Source: Cycas panzhihuaensis (lineage: Eukaryota; Cycadophyta). Taken from it: a stretch of 64,000 bases of DNA. Positions 1-9,911 of this stretch are shown here, one piece after another; position 1 is the first letter of the stretch, and the number at the start of each line of letters is the position of its first letter. The position numbers were made by a program, and so were the translations under genes. The stretch is from NCBI GenBank assembly GCA_023213395.1, contig CM041465.1, positions 231,515,741 to 231,579,740 on the forward strand, given 5' to 3'. The notes beneath the pieces are model-generated. The model searched no databases. It was not told the DNA's origin and saw only the letters and a list, made by a program, of their open reading frames with translations.

Positions 1-3000
1 TGAAGGAATCTCCATTATCTGGTATAAATTTTGTGAAAGAATAAGACTGATAGATTGGGATGCGAGAGTGGAAAATTTTATCAGACTTTCACGTATCACA
101 GTTTAAATAAGCACATTCATGGAATTTTACAAAAAATTAAGGAAAAACCTTGGAAAAAGAAGTGCATTATTTTCAGATGGAAATTAAAGAGAAAAATCTG
201 CAGGAACAACAAACTGTTCCGCCTAGTTATTCTGTGTTGAAATATGGAGATCATAGTATAGATATCATGCCAACATATACATTAAGTCCAGATGGTAAAG
301 TGGTGCAGGAGGAAAATAAAGACGAAGGAAATCAATATTGGGACAAAAGAACAACCCTGGATGATCACCTTGGGTGATTATTGAAAAGAAGAAACGGTGC
401 AACAAGTGACTTCACTATTTTTGGAATATAAGGATGTGTTTGTCTAGTCTTATAAGGACTTAAAAGGCATTCCACTAGAATTGGGTGAGTACAAAATTGA
501 TTTGATAGAAGGAGTTAAATCGATAAGGCAAAGGCCATACCGTATGAATCCAAAGCAGGAGAAAGTTGAAGCTGAGCTTGATAAGCTACTGGAAGCGGAT
601 TATATTTTTGAGGTTGAAAACAATGAATGGGTAAGTCCCATTGTAGTTGTCCCAAAAAAAAGGAGAAACTAAGAGTTTGTGTCGACTATAGAGCTTTAAA
701 CGAAGCCACTAAGAAGGATCCGTTTCCAATTCCTTTCACGGAGGATATTTTAGAAAGTGACAGGACGTGATGTGTACTCATTTACTGACGGATTCAGCGG
801 GTACAATCAAGTCCAGATTGCACGAGAAGACCAATTAAAGACAACCTTCATCACTGAATGGGGTACTTACACATTTAGAGTAATGCCATTCGGATTAACG
901 AATGCCCCTGCAACGTTCCAAAGAGTTATTCTCGATATCTTTAAACAAACAATAGAGAAAACAATTGAGGTATTTTTAGACGATTGTACACTGTTCACTG
1001 TATTAAAGGATCATCTTGGTTGTTTACGGTTGATGCTTGAAACCTACAGAAATAACAACTTATGTTTAAATCCTGTAAAATACACCTTCATGGTGCCATT
1101 CAGGACTTTACTGGGTCATGTGGTGATGAAGAATAGACTGATTATAGATCCAAATAAGGTAGCGGTGATTTTAAATTTCCCATTGCCAAACCCACAAAGG
1201 CAAGTTAAAGGATTCCTAAGGATGACAAGGTATTATCGAAAGTTCATAAAAAATTATGCTCAGATAGTTAACCCCCTGGAAATCCTATTAAAAAAGAAGA
1301 CTGAATGGCAATGGCAACTACAACAGCAGTTGGCTTTTGAATTGTTGAAAAAGAAGATAGCCTAAGCACTAATCCTCAGGTTTCCAGATTAGGATAAACC
1401 CTTTCATGTACATGTAGATGCCTGCTTATTCGCTATTGGGTGTGTATTGACACAACCGGAAGATGATAAAATTGATTTACCAATCTATTTTGCAAGTAGG
1501 AAACTAACGGAGGTTGAAAAAAATTACTCAGTGATAGAACGAGAAGGGTTGGGCATGATATATGCTCTCCAAAAATTCAGACACTATTTACTGGCTAACC
1601 CATTTGTCTTTTTTGTAGATCATTAGGCTCTTCAGTATTTAATTAATAAGCCCATAGTTTAGGTAAGAATCAGCAGGTGGCTCATGCTATTCCAAGAGTT
1701 CAATTTCAAGATCATTGTCAAGAAAGGAGCTAAGCATACAATCCCAGATTTACTGTTGAGAGAAGTGGACTGGGAACCGACAATAGGAATTCAGGACGAT
1801 TTTTCGGATGCAGAATTATTCGCTATCCAAGCAGTACCTAAATGGTACGAGAATATAGCACAGTATCTAGCAACATGACAAACACCGCTTGGGATGGAGC
1901 GTGTCAAACGACAAAGCTTCATCATGAAAACTTTTCCCTTCCAACTAATTCAAGGAATGTTGCATAGGATGGGACCCGACCAAGTCCTAAGGAGATGTAT
2001 AATGGAACATGAAGTGGAATTTGTCATCAAAGAAGCCCACAAAGGAGCTGCAACAAATATTAAGGTGTTGAATCAACGAGTAAGAAAATTCTATTAGCAG
2101 GACTTTGGTGGTCTACAATTTTTGAAGACGTACAAAAGTAGGTTCGGAGCTATGACGCATGACAACGAGTGGGGAAGCCGGCAAAGAACCATTTCATGCC
2201 TTTGTGTCCCATATTGGTTTAAGCTCCATTTGAAAAATAGGGATTGGATTTCATTGGACCTATTAGTCCACCAGCTTGGTGTACAAACGCAAGGTACATT
2301 TTGGTCACCATTGATTTTTTGACAAAATGGACCGAAGCAAAGGCAATGAGGACGTGCGATGCTCAGAGTGCAGTCCAATTTTTATACAAAATGATAATTA
2401 TCCGGTTTGGCTACTTGTTTGAAATTGTTTCGAATCAAGGAAGTAACTTCCTTAATGAAACAATAAAACATCTGACATAGGAATTTTTGATTCAATATTC
2501 AAAGTCTTCCCTATATTATCTACAGGCAAACGGGCAAGTGGAAAGCACCAATAAAATTTTGAAACAGGCATTATCCAAAATCTGTAATCAAGGGCGAACA
2601 GACTGGGCAGAGCGACTCCATTTTATTTTATGGGCTGATAGGACAACAATAAAAAGGCCACACAAACAAACTCCATTCTAGTTGTTTTATGGACTAGAAG
2701 CCGTGCTTCCTCTGGAATTCCAGACAAAAAGTTTGAGAGTGGCATCTGAGTTACGATTGTTAGAGGATGATTCACAGAACCAACGATACATAGATTTAAT
2801 GAAACTGGATGAAAAATGGGCAAGGACCTTGTGGGAACTGAAAGCAGAGAAGATGAAAAGAAAAGCATGGCAAGATCGATATCTCAAACTCCCATAGTTT
2901 TAGGAAGGAGATCTTGTTCTTCTTTATGATAAGAAGTTTCAAATTAAACTTGGAAAATTAAAGTTGCGGTGGCTTGGTCCATACAAAGTGAACCAAATTT

Positions 3001-3095
3001 GGTCGAATGGAGCAATGCGACTCCAACAACGTAATGGAACACTGTTGAAAAATCCAGTCAACGGAAGTCGACTGAAACGGTATACAGCAAATTAA
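1..3095 (+). pseudogene. GypA pol remnant (capsid-like edge, RT, RNase H, integrase)
   Basis: The first 90 bases encode a WYKF...DWD...F pattern like a gag capsid. RT begins near 430 (EYKDVF, SYKDLKGIP, RPYRMN), continues through SPIVVVPKK and YSFTDGFSGYNQ, and has an intact FLDD catalytic box at 973-984. RNase H follows (HVHVDA, YFASRKL, 1400-1680). Integrase spans about 1890-2900 with LDFIGP, IVSNQG and NGQVES; the second catalytic Asp reads Asn. A WLGPYK-like GPY/F tail precedes the stop at 3093-3095. Stops include TAG at 445-447 where relatives have Trp and TAG at 1624-1626 where relatives have Gln, both simple transitions. Frame changes occur near 660 (a run of eight A) and near 755. It cannot make a working polyprotein. 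Confidence 0.88.
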
Positions 3096-3159
3096 AAAAG
3101 GAAAAAAAAAAGAGGACAAGAACCATAGAAACAAAAATTCCCTTATGACTTCAAAACAT

Positions 3160-3890
3160 GGATGCAAGAGGTTGCAATCTAGTTGCAACTTGGAAGCAAG
3201 TGGTTGCAACCTAGACACAAATAGTTGCGACTTGGATGCAAGAAGTTGTAACCTAGATGCAAGCCAGTTGTAACCTAGACGCAAGTGGTTGTAGCCTGGA
3301 CGCAAACGGTTGTAACCTAAAGGCAAGAAGTTGCAACAAGGATGCAAACAGTTGCAACTTGGATGCAAGAAGTTGCAACCTGGATGCGAGCGGTTGTAAT
3401 CTGAAAGCAAGAAATTGCAACCTGGACGCGAGCGATTGCAACCTGGACGCAAGTGGTTGCAATTTGAAGGTAGGAAGTTGCAACTGGGACGTAAGCAGTT
3501 GCAACCTGAATGCAAGCGGTTGTAACTTGAAGGCAAGAAGTTACAACCTAGAAGCAAGTGGTTGCAACCTAGAGGCAAGAAGTTGCAACCTGGACACAAG
3601 TTGTTGCAACTTGGACGCAAGCGGTTACAACTTGGAAGTAAGAAGTTGCAACTAGGACGCAAGTAGTTGCAACCTAGATGCAAGCGGTTGCAACCTGAAG
3701 GCAAGAAGTTGCAACTTAGATCTAAGTGTTGCAACTTGGACGCAAGTAGTTGCAACCTAGACGTAAAGTAGTTGTAACCCGGACACAAAGTGGTTACAAC
3801 TTGAATATAAATGGTTGTAACCTAGGTCAGAATGATTGCAACTTAGACGGAAGCAATTATAACCGGTACGAAAAGGGTTGCAAACAAGAA
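3160..3890 (+). repeat. 21-bp minisatellite of the palindrome GTTGCAAC (about 34 copies)
   Basis: A 21-bp unit, roughly GGTTGCAACCTGGACGCAAG plus one base, is repeated about 34 times with substitutions. Each unit contains GTTGCAAC, which equals its own reverse complement. Because 21 is a multiple of three, long frames stay open on both strands: + strand frames read CNLDASG-like heptads, and minus frames read LASRLQP-like and CNFLPSG-like heptads. The array starts about 65 bases after the pol stop and ends before the third ORF. Weaker GTTGCAA units continue at about 4015-4070, 4130 and 4410. I treat the open frames as a by-product of the repeat rather than a gene. Confidence 0.92.
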
Positions 3891-4125
3891 GGCAATCAGC
3901 TTGAACATAATTGGCCAAAATTTGAAAAAGTCACAAACCAAGAGGCAAATTGAGTACATTTGGATACGATTAGCTACAATTGAGGCGAAATGACAATCAG
4001 GGAGGCAAAATGGTTGCGACTTGGACAATAAGAACAATGAAATAGTTGCAATAAGAAGGTTGCAGTCTGGGATATAGAAGACTGCAAATCTTTCCATTCA
4101 AATATAGGAGATTGTATTATGAGGA

Positions 4126-6236
4126 ATGGTGGAGTTGCAAAACCAAGTGCAATCGGAAGAAGCAAAGAGGCAAATTTTAAGGAATACAGTTGGTCGTACT
4201 AAAAGAGAGATTATAGGAATTCTGCGAAGAAATACAGAGACATTAAATCAAGAAAAAGCTAAGGGACATTCAATTAATAATGATGGCGACAGAGTGGCAC
4301 GAATCAGTAGCAATCCGATTGACGCACGTTTCGAGACAATGCAAAATCTAAAGATGGCGACAGGTGGCTGGCATGCATTGGAGGGAAGGAAAGGCAGTAT
4401 GCTAGGGTTGCAATCGAGTAATTGCAACCATGATTTCAAGTCATGACGGTTTTGCATGGCTCAACAGAATACAAGCAACAAAGTTGAAAATGAACCAGGG
4501 AAGTTTTGGAAAAATTCATGAAAGAGTAAGATAAAGAACATCGGACAAATTCAGATTAATCTTCGGGAAGCAGACAATGATGGAATTAGGCATGCATGGT
4601 GGAACATGCCTACGGAGGACGAAAGGAAAATTAAATTGACAAAGGCGGGATTCGTACAATTTGTGCAAATTGGGTTATTTCCAGCAACTACAGATTTTAT
4701 GACACAAATGATTCAACTGGTAGCTCATCAACCCGATCTTTTGGACGTTTCAGCAAAAGCTATTGCAAAAATTTCAGGTTTACTGGACTCAGGCGAAGAG
4801 GTAACTATAGATAAAAAGATTCTACGGGAGCAAGCAACAAAGTAATTGGGTGCCCAAATCACAGACGTTTCCACATCTGGCATTCGCATTGCTGGCATTG
4901 CAGACAACTTGATTCACTGGGTGGCTCATTTCCTCTTTACCAAAGTGATATTGAGCCAGAAGAATCTGTTTGTACCCACATAAATGAGATCAATACACTT
5001 CTGCGTGTAGCAAAAGGAGACAAATTCAATTGGGCAACGCTTCTTTCACGGAGATTTTTGGATAAATTGATTAGCATCAAGGCAAAACCTCAGTTGGCTG
5101 TGTTTTATCATCAAAGTTTGTTCCAGGGATTGCTATACTCTCAGTGTCTGGAGTTGGAGTTACTTGTGGCAAAGCCAAAACAAGCGGCAATGAGCAGATG
5201 GATTAATCATTGCAGGGAGAAGGGAGAGATTTGGCGAGGGGAGATTTAGGAAAAGTAAAGAAATTTTTCTTGAAGAAGGGTCAAGTTAGCAACCTTCAGA
5301 CGACACCAATAGAGGGAAAAGGGGGAAACGACATCAGGAAGAGGTGACCTTGCCAGCCGATAAGCAGAAAGAGGAAGAGGAATAGAAAGTCAAAGAGGAG
5401 AAGAAGAAGGAGGAAATTAAGAAAGGGAAATATAAAGTAGGTGGCGTATCGGTTAAGAAGGAAGTAGAAGAGCAGAAGCCAACCCAACAACCTGAAAAAA
5501 TTATTAATACAAAAGAAGAAAGAGAAGAGTTGCTACAGAAAAAGCAAAAAAAATTTTGGAAAATTTGAACAGTCAACCAGTTGAGGTGGACTTAGATTGC
5601 AACAATGAAGAGCTGACAGAGGAAGGGATTGATTCAATGGAGTGTTGGCCACACAATGTGGCACACTGGAAGATCTCATTCCTAGCCAAAGTTATTCGGC
5701 ATCTGTTGACTGAGTTGGAAGTTCGAAACAAGAGACCACCACCAGATTTGCAGAGAATCCAAAAAGCAAAAGACCAGTTAGTTGCTTGTGAAGCAAAACT
5801 AGATTTCTTGATCAAGTTTATTATGCACTGGGTGGGAGATACTTCTTGCGTGGAGCATTTGGTACTAGCTTTCGATGCCTTGTTTGGTGAGCAGATTCCA
5901 CTAGGATTGGAGAAGGTGATCCGGAAATTGGGAGCTTGGATAATGCAGATGCGGGAAGACGCCGAGTATGCTAATCACTTCTAGTCTATGATCAAATCCT
6001 TGTGACAGGACCTGTTATCTGTGGAGATAAGAAAATACGAGTTGGAAGAGGAAATTGAATAGTTGCATTCGGGGGAGAAGCCAATGATGGCCCAATCATA
6101 GGCACTACGCAACATGGTCATTCTCTACGACCATTGCAAAAAGCAAGGTATAAATCCACCATGTACTGTCTACAAGCCTCATCCACAGTGGATTTGCGCA
6201 AAAATGGAGAAGATCAGAAGGGACCAAGAAAAGTAA
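4126..6236 (+). pseudogene. GypA ORF3 remnant (post-pol protein of unknown function)
   Basis: Segments at 4126-4446, 4546-4845, 4855-5249 and 5556-6236 can be linked through frame changes. The middle (WWNMPTEDER at about 4590, DSGEEV, SGIRIAGIAD at about 4885, HWVAHFL, then CTHINEINTLL and FNWATLLSRR in the next frame) is colinear with GypB ORF3 (LPTPFQARVK, NEGEVPL, SGGIRVADIMD, QWVAKV, TYIQGGMMQVLL, MNWFEFLAEN). A Lys/Glu-rich stretch (5330-5550) resembles the charged hinge of the GypB protein. The C-terminal part (5556-6236) is longer than in GypB and ends near ICAKMEKIRRDQEK. Function is unknown; it resembles, from memory, the plant 'putative plant transposon protein' domain. Frameshifts near 4955 and several stops make it a pseudogene. 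Confidence 0.7.
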
Positions 6237-6349
6237 TCTGTTTATGTAATGTTTTAAATTCTGAAACTTTGTTTTTTTTCTTGAAATTTTGGTGCTTACA
6301 AGTGAGAACACTTGTAAGTTTTGTGATGGGGGAGATCTATGCGACCGTA

Positions 6350-6391
6350 TTAGTTGCAACCCATTTAACATAATTGAACGGTTGCAACTAA
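6350..6391. repeat. Inverted pair of the GTTGCAAC motif
   Basis: TTAGTTGCAACC at 6350-6361 is matched exactly by GGTTGCAACTAA at 6380-6391, separated by 18 bases. Each arm contains the same GTTGCAAC palindrome that builds the 21-bp array of this element. A TATA-like AT stretch follows at about 6405-6420. The pair lies between ORF3 and the 3' LTR, or in its upstream part, depending on where the LTR starts. Confidence 0.8.
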
Positions 6392-6444
6392 CTTGAGCTG
6401 TAAGCAAATATAAATATAATAGGAAAATGCTATAAGGGGGATCT

Positions 6445-6702
6445 TGGTTTTTTGGGATTGTAACATTTTGGTTGCTATCGCACAGAATGTAGTCGTCCAC
6501 ATTCTGTGTCTTATTGTATCAATTCTGACTCCTATGTGTACTGTTCCGAGTCATCTTTGGTTGTGAGAGAACCAGAGCAACCTATCATAGTGTAATTATG
6601 ATGGTTCTTGTTCTCATAACATTGGCTGTTTGAATTGTAATGAGTGGTTGTAACTTCAATTGTTTATGTGCCTGCTTCTATATGTGATTGAAAGAACCAA
6701 CA
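6445..6702 (+). repeat. GypA probable 3' LTR
   Basis: AAGGGGGATCT at 6434-6444 looks like a polypurine tract and is followed by TGGTTTTTTGGG; GypC has a similar tract before its LTR. The right end is placed at AACCA/CCAACA (6695-6702), just before CopA coding. A hairpin with perfect 10-bp arms (CACAGAATGT at 6481-6490, ACATTCTGTG at 6499-6508, 8-base loop) lies inside. An alternative start near 6330 cannot be excluded. The second LTR is outside the window, so these limits are provisional. Confidence 0.4.
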
Positions 6703-8090
6703 CACAATACAAAAGAAGTAGAAGCTTCAATATGATTTTTTTCACTCTATTCAGTTTCACTTTCCTCTCTCACTTAAATTTCTTTGCACTTTTGTTTGTC
6801 ATTACCTACAATAGGCACGATAACTTGATTGTCTTCATCATTTTCTTTAAACAAAAGATCTCTACTAAGAATGATTTTCTTCTCAGTGAGACTCCAAAGC
6901 CTATATGCCTTCGATGCCAAGCTATACCCTACAAGAGTACATTTCTTACTCTCATCAAGTTTGTGCCTCTTTTGATCAGGTACATGTGCACAGGTTATGC
7001 ATTAAAAAATGCAAAGATGAGCAACAAAAGGTTTTAGAATAGTCTACGTTTCCTTAAGAGTCTCATTTTGGACTGCCTTATAGGACTTATGTTCAATAAA
7101 TAAAGAATTGTATGGACAACTTCTCCCCAAAGACCTTTAGGAACATCGTTTGTTTTCATCATACATCATGCCATTTCAAGAATGGTACGTTTCGTTCGCT
7201 ATGCTATGCCATTCTCCTATGGAATGTATGTTGTTGTGAGTTGATGTTGGATCCCGTGATTTTTGTAGAAGTTGATGAATTCTGTAGAGAGATACTTGCC
7301 TCTGCTATTTCTCATCAAATCTTAATCTTTTTGTTAGAATCATTTTTAGCTTTAACCTTGATTTTTTTACACTTTGCAAAGACATTTGATTTATGCTTAA
7401 GAAGATACACCCAACATTTTCCGGTTAAGTCATCAATAAAAGTGATGAGATACTATCCTCCTCCATATGAAGTCAGTGAAATAGGCTCACATAAGTCAGA
7501 GTGAACCAACTCTAACTTTTCCTTGGCTTGTCACTTGTTGGAAAGGTTGTGGATGTTGCTTCCCAAGTGCATATGCTTCACAAACTTTGTCAATATTTTT
7601 TACTAATGGCAAATCGTCCACCATTCTTAATCTATTCATAAGTTTGAAGACTAGAGTAGTTCAAATGACCATAACTATCACGCCATAAAGTGTCAATCAA
7701 ATTATGTGCAACAAATACATGCTTATATGTTCCAGAGAATTCATAAACTTCATTCTCTTATACACTTTGAGTGATTATAATGCCATCTTTCTTTATCAAA
7801 CACTTCGACTCATCGAATGCTGCTTAGTGATACAACCAATAAAAAGCAACTTGTGCTTGAAAGAGGGTAAAAGCAAAACATTTGAGACCTGAAATGTCCC
7901 ATACTTTGGTTGAAGAATGCTTATAGTGCCACATCTAATAACTTGATGTTGACTGTTGTTAGTAAATACAATAGGAGGAAGTTGACAATCTTTTAATTCT
8001 TCAACCCAATACTTGCGATAAGTGATATGTTTAGATACACTCGAATTTATATACCACTCGCATAGCTCTGGATTTGTAGCATTAAAAACA
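6703..8090 (-). pseudogene. CopA pol remnant, left part (protease, integrase, linker)
   Basis: Read on the minus strand from 8090 downward: a protease-like WYINSS..SKHIT, where the usual catalytic Asp is Asn; a GAG-pre-integrase region with LWRDSYGHLNYSSL (about 7680-7630); an integrase core with HSDLCEP, FIDDLTGKCWVYLLK and ENGIAER (7520-7150); and the linker KCTLVGYS...SKAYRL...ILSRDLLF (6960-6840). The frame is broken by stops. This is the middle of a Ty1/copia pol; its RT would lie left of GypA, outside the window. Gag of the same element is found at 23776-24655, beyond the CopB insertion, and the reading frame joins exactly once one AAACA copy is removed. Confidence 0.8.
8086..8090. repeat. 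CopB target-site duplication, left copy (AAACA)
   Basis: AAACA directly before the CopB 5' LTR is repeated directly after its 3' LTR at 23771-23775. The five-base size is usual for Ty1/copia integration. Confidence 0.9.
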
Positions 8091-8316
8091 TGTCAGAAGA
8101 TAATGTTTTATTCTAGGACATAAGTATGTAATGTTAGGACATAAATGTGTTAGGACATAAGTCCATCTTAATGAAATGTAATTATCTGGTGGACACGTGT
8201 CATTTACAGATTAGATGGTTATTAGGCAGTTACAACCTCTCATTGTATATATTCTACGCATTGTGCATTAGTAAAGACAATCTTCTTCCATCAATCTCTG
8301 ATGTTTCCATTCAACA
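8091..8316 (+). repeat. CopB 5' LTR (226 bp)
   Basis: It begins TGTCAGAAGATAATG and ends CATTCAACA. It contains an extra 16-bp copy of a TGTTAGGACATAA unit (about 8128-8160) compared with the 3' LTR, a simple slippage difference. TATATATTCTACGC near 8250 may be the promoter TATA region. Confidence 0.93.
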
Positions 8317-8328
8317 TGGTATCAGAGC
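8317..8328 (+). promoter_or_regulatory. CopB primer binding site (initiator Met tRNA)
   Basis: TGGTATCAGAGC follows the LTR with no gap. This is the standard site complementary to the 3' end of plant initiator methionine tRNA, which primes minus-strand DNA synthesis in most plant copia elements. Confidence 0.93.
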
Positions 8329-9012
8329 AGGCCGCTCTGTCATATTAAGCAGATCTTGGTGTTTGTGTGCCAGATTGAAGGATATTTTGAAGTAACACAC
8401 AAGGAGGTGTTTTGATAAAAGATTCAAAGATAAGACAGGAACATTCAAAAAGTTGCAAGCAGTTTGTCTGAAGCCACCACAGGCACCTGTACGGATTCGT
8501 ACAATTGTACAGTAAAAAATTTCCAAGTACTCGGATCAAGACCAAACTTGGCCAGATTGTAGATCGAGATGTCCTGAGCATATTTTTCTTCTGGAGCGAG
8601 TCCATTTGAAGGCTTTTTCAGGGTCATTTTGCCATTTTTCAGGTCTGTGCCGATTTCATCTCTGCAAGTGAAATTTCTCTCGTTTTTTCACATTTTTTGG
8701 TCAGATTTTTTTCAAGAATATATCATTGTTGTATTGTGCCTCTCGTCTGAGCATTTTCGTCTGGATTTATGGCATTTTTCCCCATTTTTTAAGCAATTTT
8801 CTCCAAAATCAAGGGCGCCGGCCGTACCCTTTTGAGGCCTGTTTCTCCTTAATCTGAGTTCCAAATCAGAAAATAATCATAGATCTGGACTCGCCTTAGT
8901 CTTAGCTCTCTTTTGAGGTATCATTTGTACCTGTCCATACAGTTTTCGTACCGTACAGGAATCCGTACAAAAGTACGGCCTAGGGTTTTGGAAAGCCAAT
9001 TCTGAGTTCATC
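8329..9012 (+). other. CopB 5' leader with GTAC-rich motifs
   Basis: No reading frame of substance. It holds TTCGTACAA at 8496-8504 and TCCGTACAA at 8962-8970, both fitting the TNCGTACAA consensus of plant SBP-box factors, plus other GTACGG/CCGTAC words nearby. Similar words occur in the leaders of CopD and CopH. Confidence 0.6.
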
Positions 9013-9911
9013 ATGGCTTCATCAGTGCTTGCCTGTCTGATAGTGACAAATTAACTGACAATAACTATCATATTTGGAAAATTAAAATAGAGACTCTACT
9101 TAGAGCCAAAAAATGCATGGCATATTGCTACTGGGACTGAGTCAAAACCTAAAGAAGCAGGGGCCACTCAAACAAATTGGGAAGAAAGAGATAGTGTCGG
9201 GGTAATTATACCAAAGTTATCAATTTCTGACCCACTTCTTGTTTATATTGAAAACCTATACTCCACTGCTAGTATATGGCAATATCTAGAGAACATGTAC
9301 AATAAAAAAAATAGAGCCAAAATAATAGCTCTAAAGGTTGAACTGTTTAATCTCCAAATGAAAGAGACTCAGACTATCACTGAATTCTTACACAAAATAA
9401 TCTCTTTGAGAAATAGCCTTATCAGTGTTGGTGACCCTCCTGCTGAACGAGAACTGGTAGAACTTGTCATCAGCAAATTGCCCAGATCTTTTGATGTCAC
9501 AATCAATACTATCACCAATGCCAATCAATTGGCAACCATGTCCTTGGATTTGCTAACAGGACTACTCTTGCAACAAGAACAAAGAAATAAAAGGTATGAA
9601 GATCTATAGATCTCGGGGATGCCTTTGCATCTTGGTTGAATCTGGGATCCAGAGGTTGAAGCAAAGGACGTGGAAGAAATCCTGAGAACTATGGCACATC
9701 ACACAGACGGTGGCAAGACTCAAGTAGCATTTCACGAGGAAGATGGCAAGATTCAAGGGCAAGAGGTAGAAGCATCATATGTTACAGTTGCGGTAAGAGA
9801 GGTCATTTTACCAACTCTTGTAAAGCGTTTGATAAATGTTATCATTGTGGTCAATTTGGACACTATCCATTTCAATGTAAGAAAGTAGATATCCAGAGAG
9901 GGAAGAAACTG
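9013..9911 (+). pseudogene. CopB gag remnant
   Basis: The ATG at 9013 starts MASSVL, matching the MASSILG start of the CopD and CopH gag. The frame breaks within about 15 codons, with further breaks around 9110-9140. The best piece (9295-9609) carries KNRAKIIALK, MKETQTITEFLHKI, LPRSFDVTINTITN and LLLQQEQRNKRYE, the copia capsid family. Two intact zinc knuckles of the form CX2CX4HX4C follow at 9779-9820 (CYSCGKRGH) and 9837-9878 (CYHCGQFGH). The protein would form the particle and bind RNA; this copy is broken by several shifts and a stop at 9607. Confidence 0.85.

Larger units (their letters stand above)
1..6702 (+). mobile_element. GypA: Ty3/gypsy retrotransposon of the Athila/Tat type, 5' end outside window
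   Basis: In order on the + strand are a capsid-like edge fragment, reverse transcriptase, RNase H, integrase, a 21-bp tandem repeat array, a third ORF and a probable 3' LTR. The RT and RNase H wording matches GypB closely, and the LLFQEF-type RNase H end plus a post-pol ORF point to the Athila/Tat side of Ty3/gypsy rather than to chromoviruses. The 5' LTR, most of gag and protease lie left of the window. The right end is set near 6702, where minus-strand copia coding (CopA) begins. The element is dead: there are many stops and frame changes. The target duplication cannot be checked because the left end is missing. Confidence 0.85.

Noticed and set aside
2958-3788. 276-residue minus-strand frame with CNFLPSGCN-like repeats
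   Set aside because: It is the reverse of the 21-bp array plus the end of + strand pol; the repeat alone keeps it open.
3160-3890. CRISPR-like spacing of repeats
   Set aside because: Units are contiguous 21-bp tandem copies without unique spacers, and the DNA is clearly plant retrotransposon.
4126-6236. ORF3 as an envelope gene
   Set aside because: No signal peptide, transmembrane segment or Cys-rich outer domain is visible in any of the three copies.
8317-8328. Possible tRNA fragment
   Set aside because: It is the primer binding site next to the LTR; no tRNA cloverleaf surrounds it.
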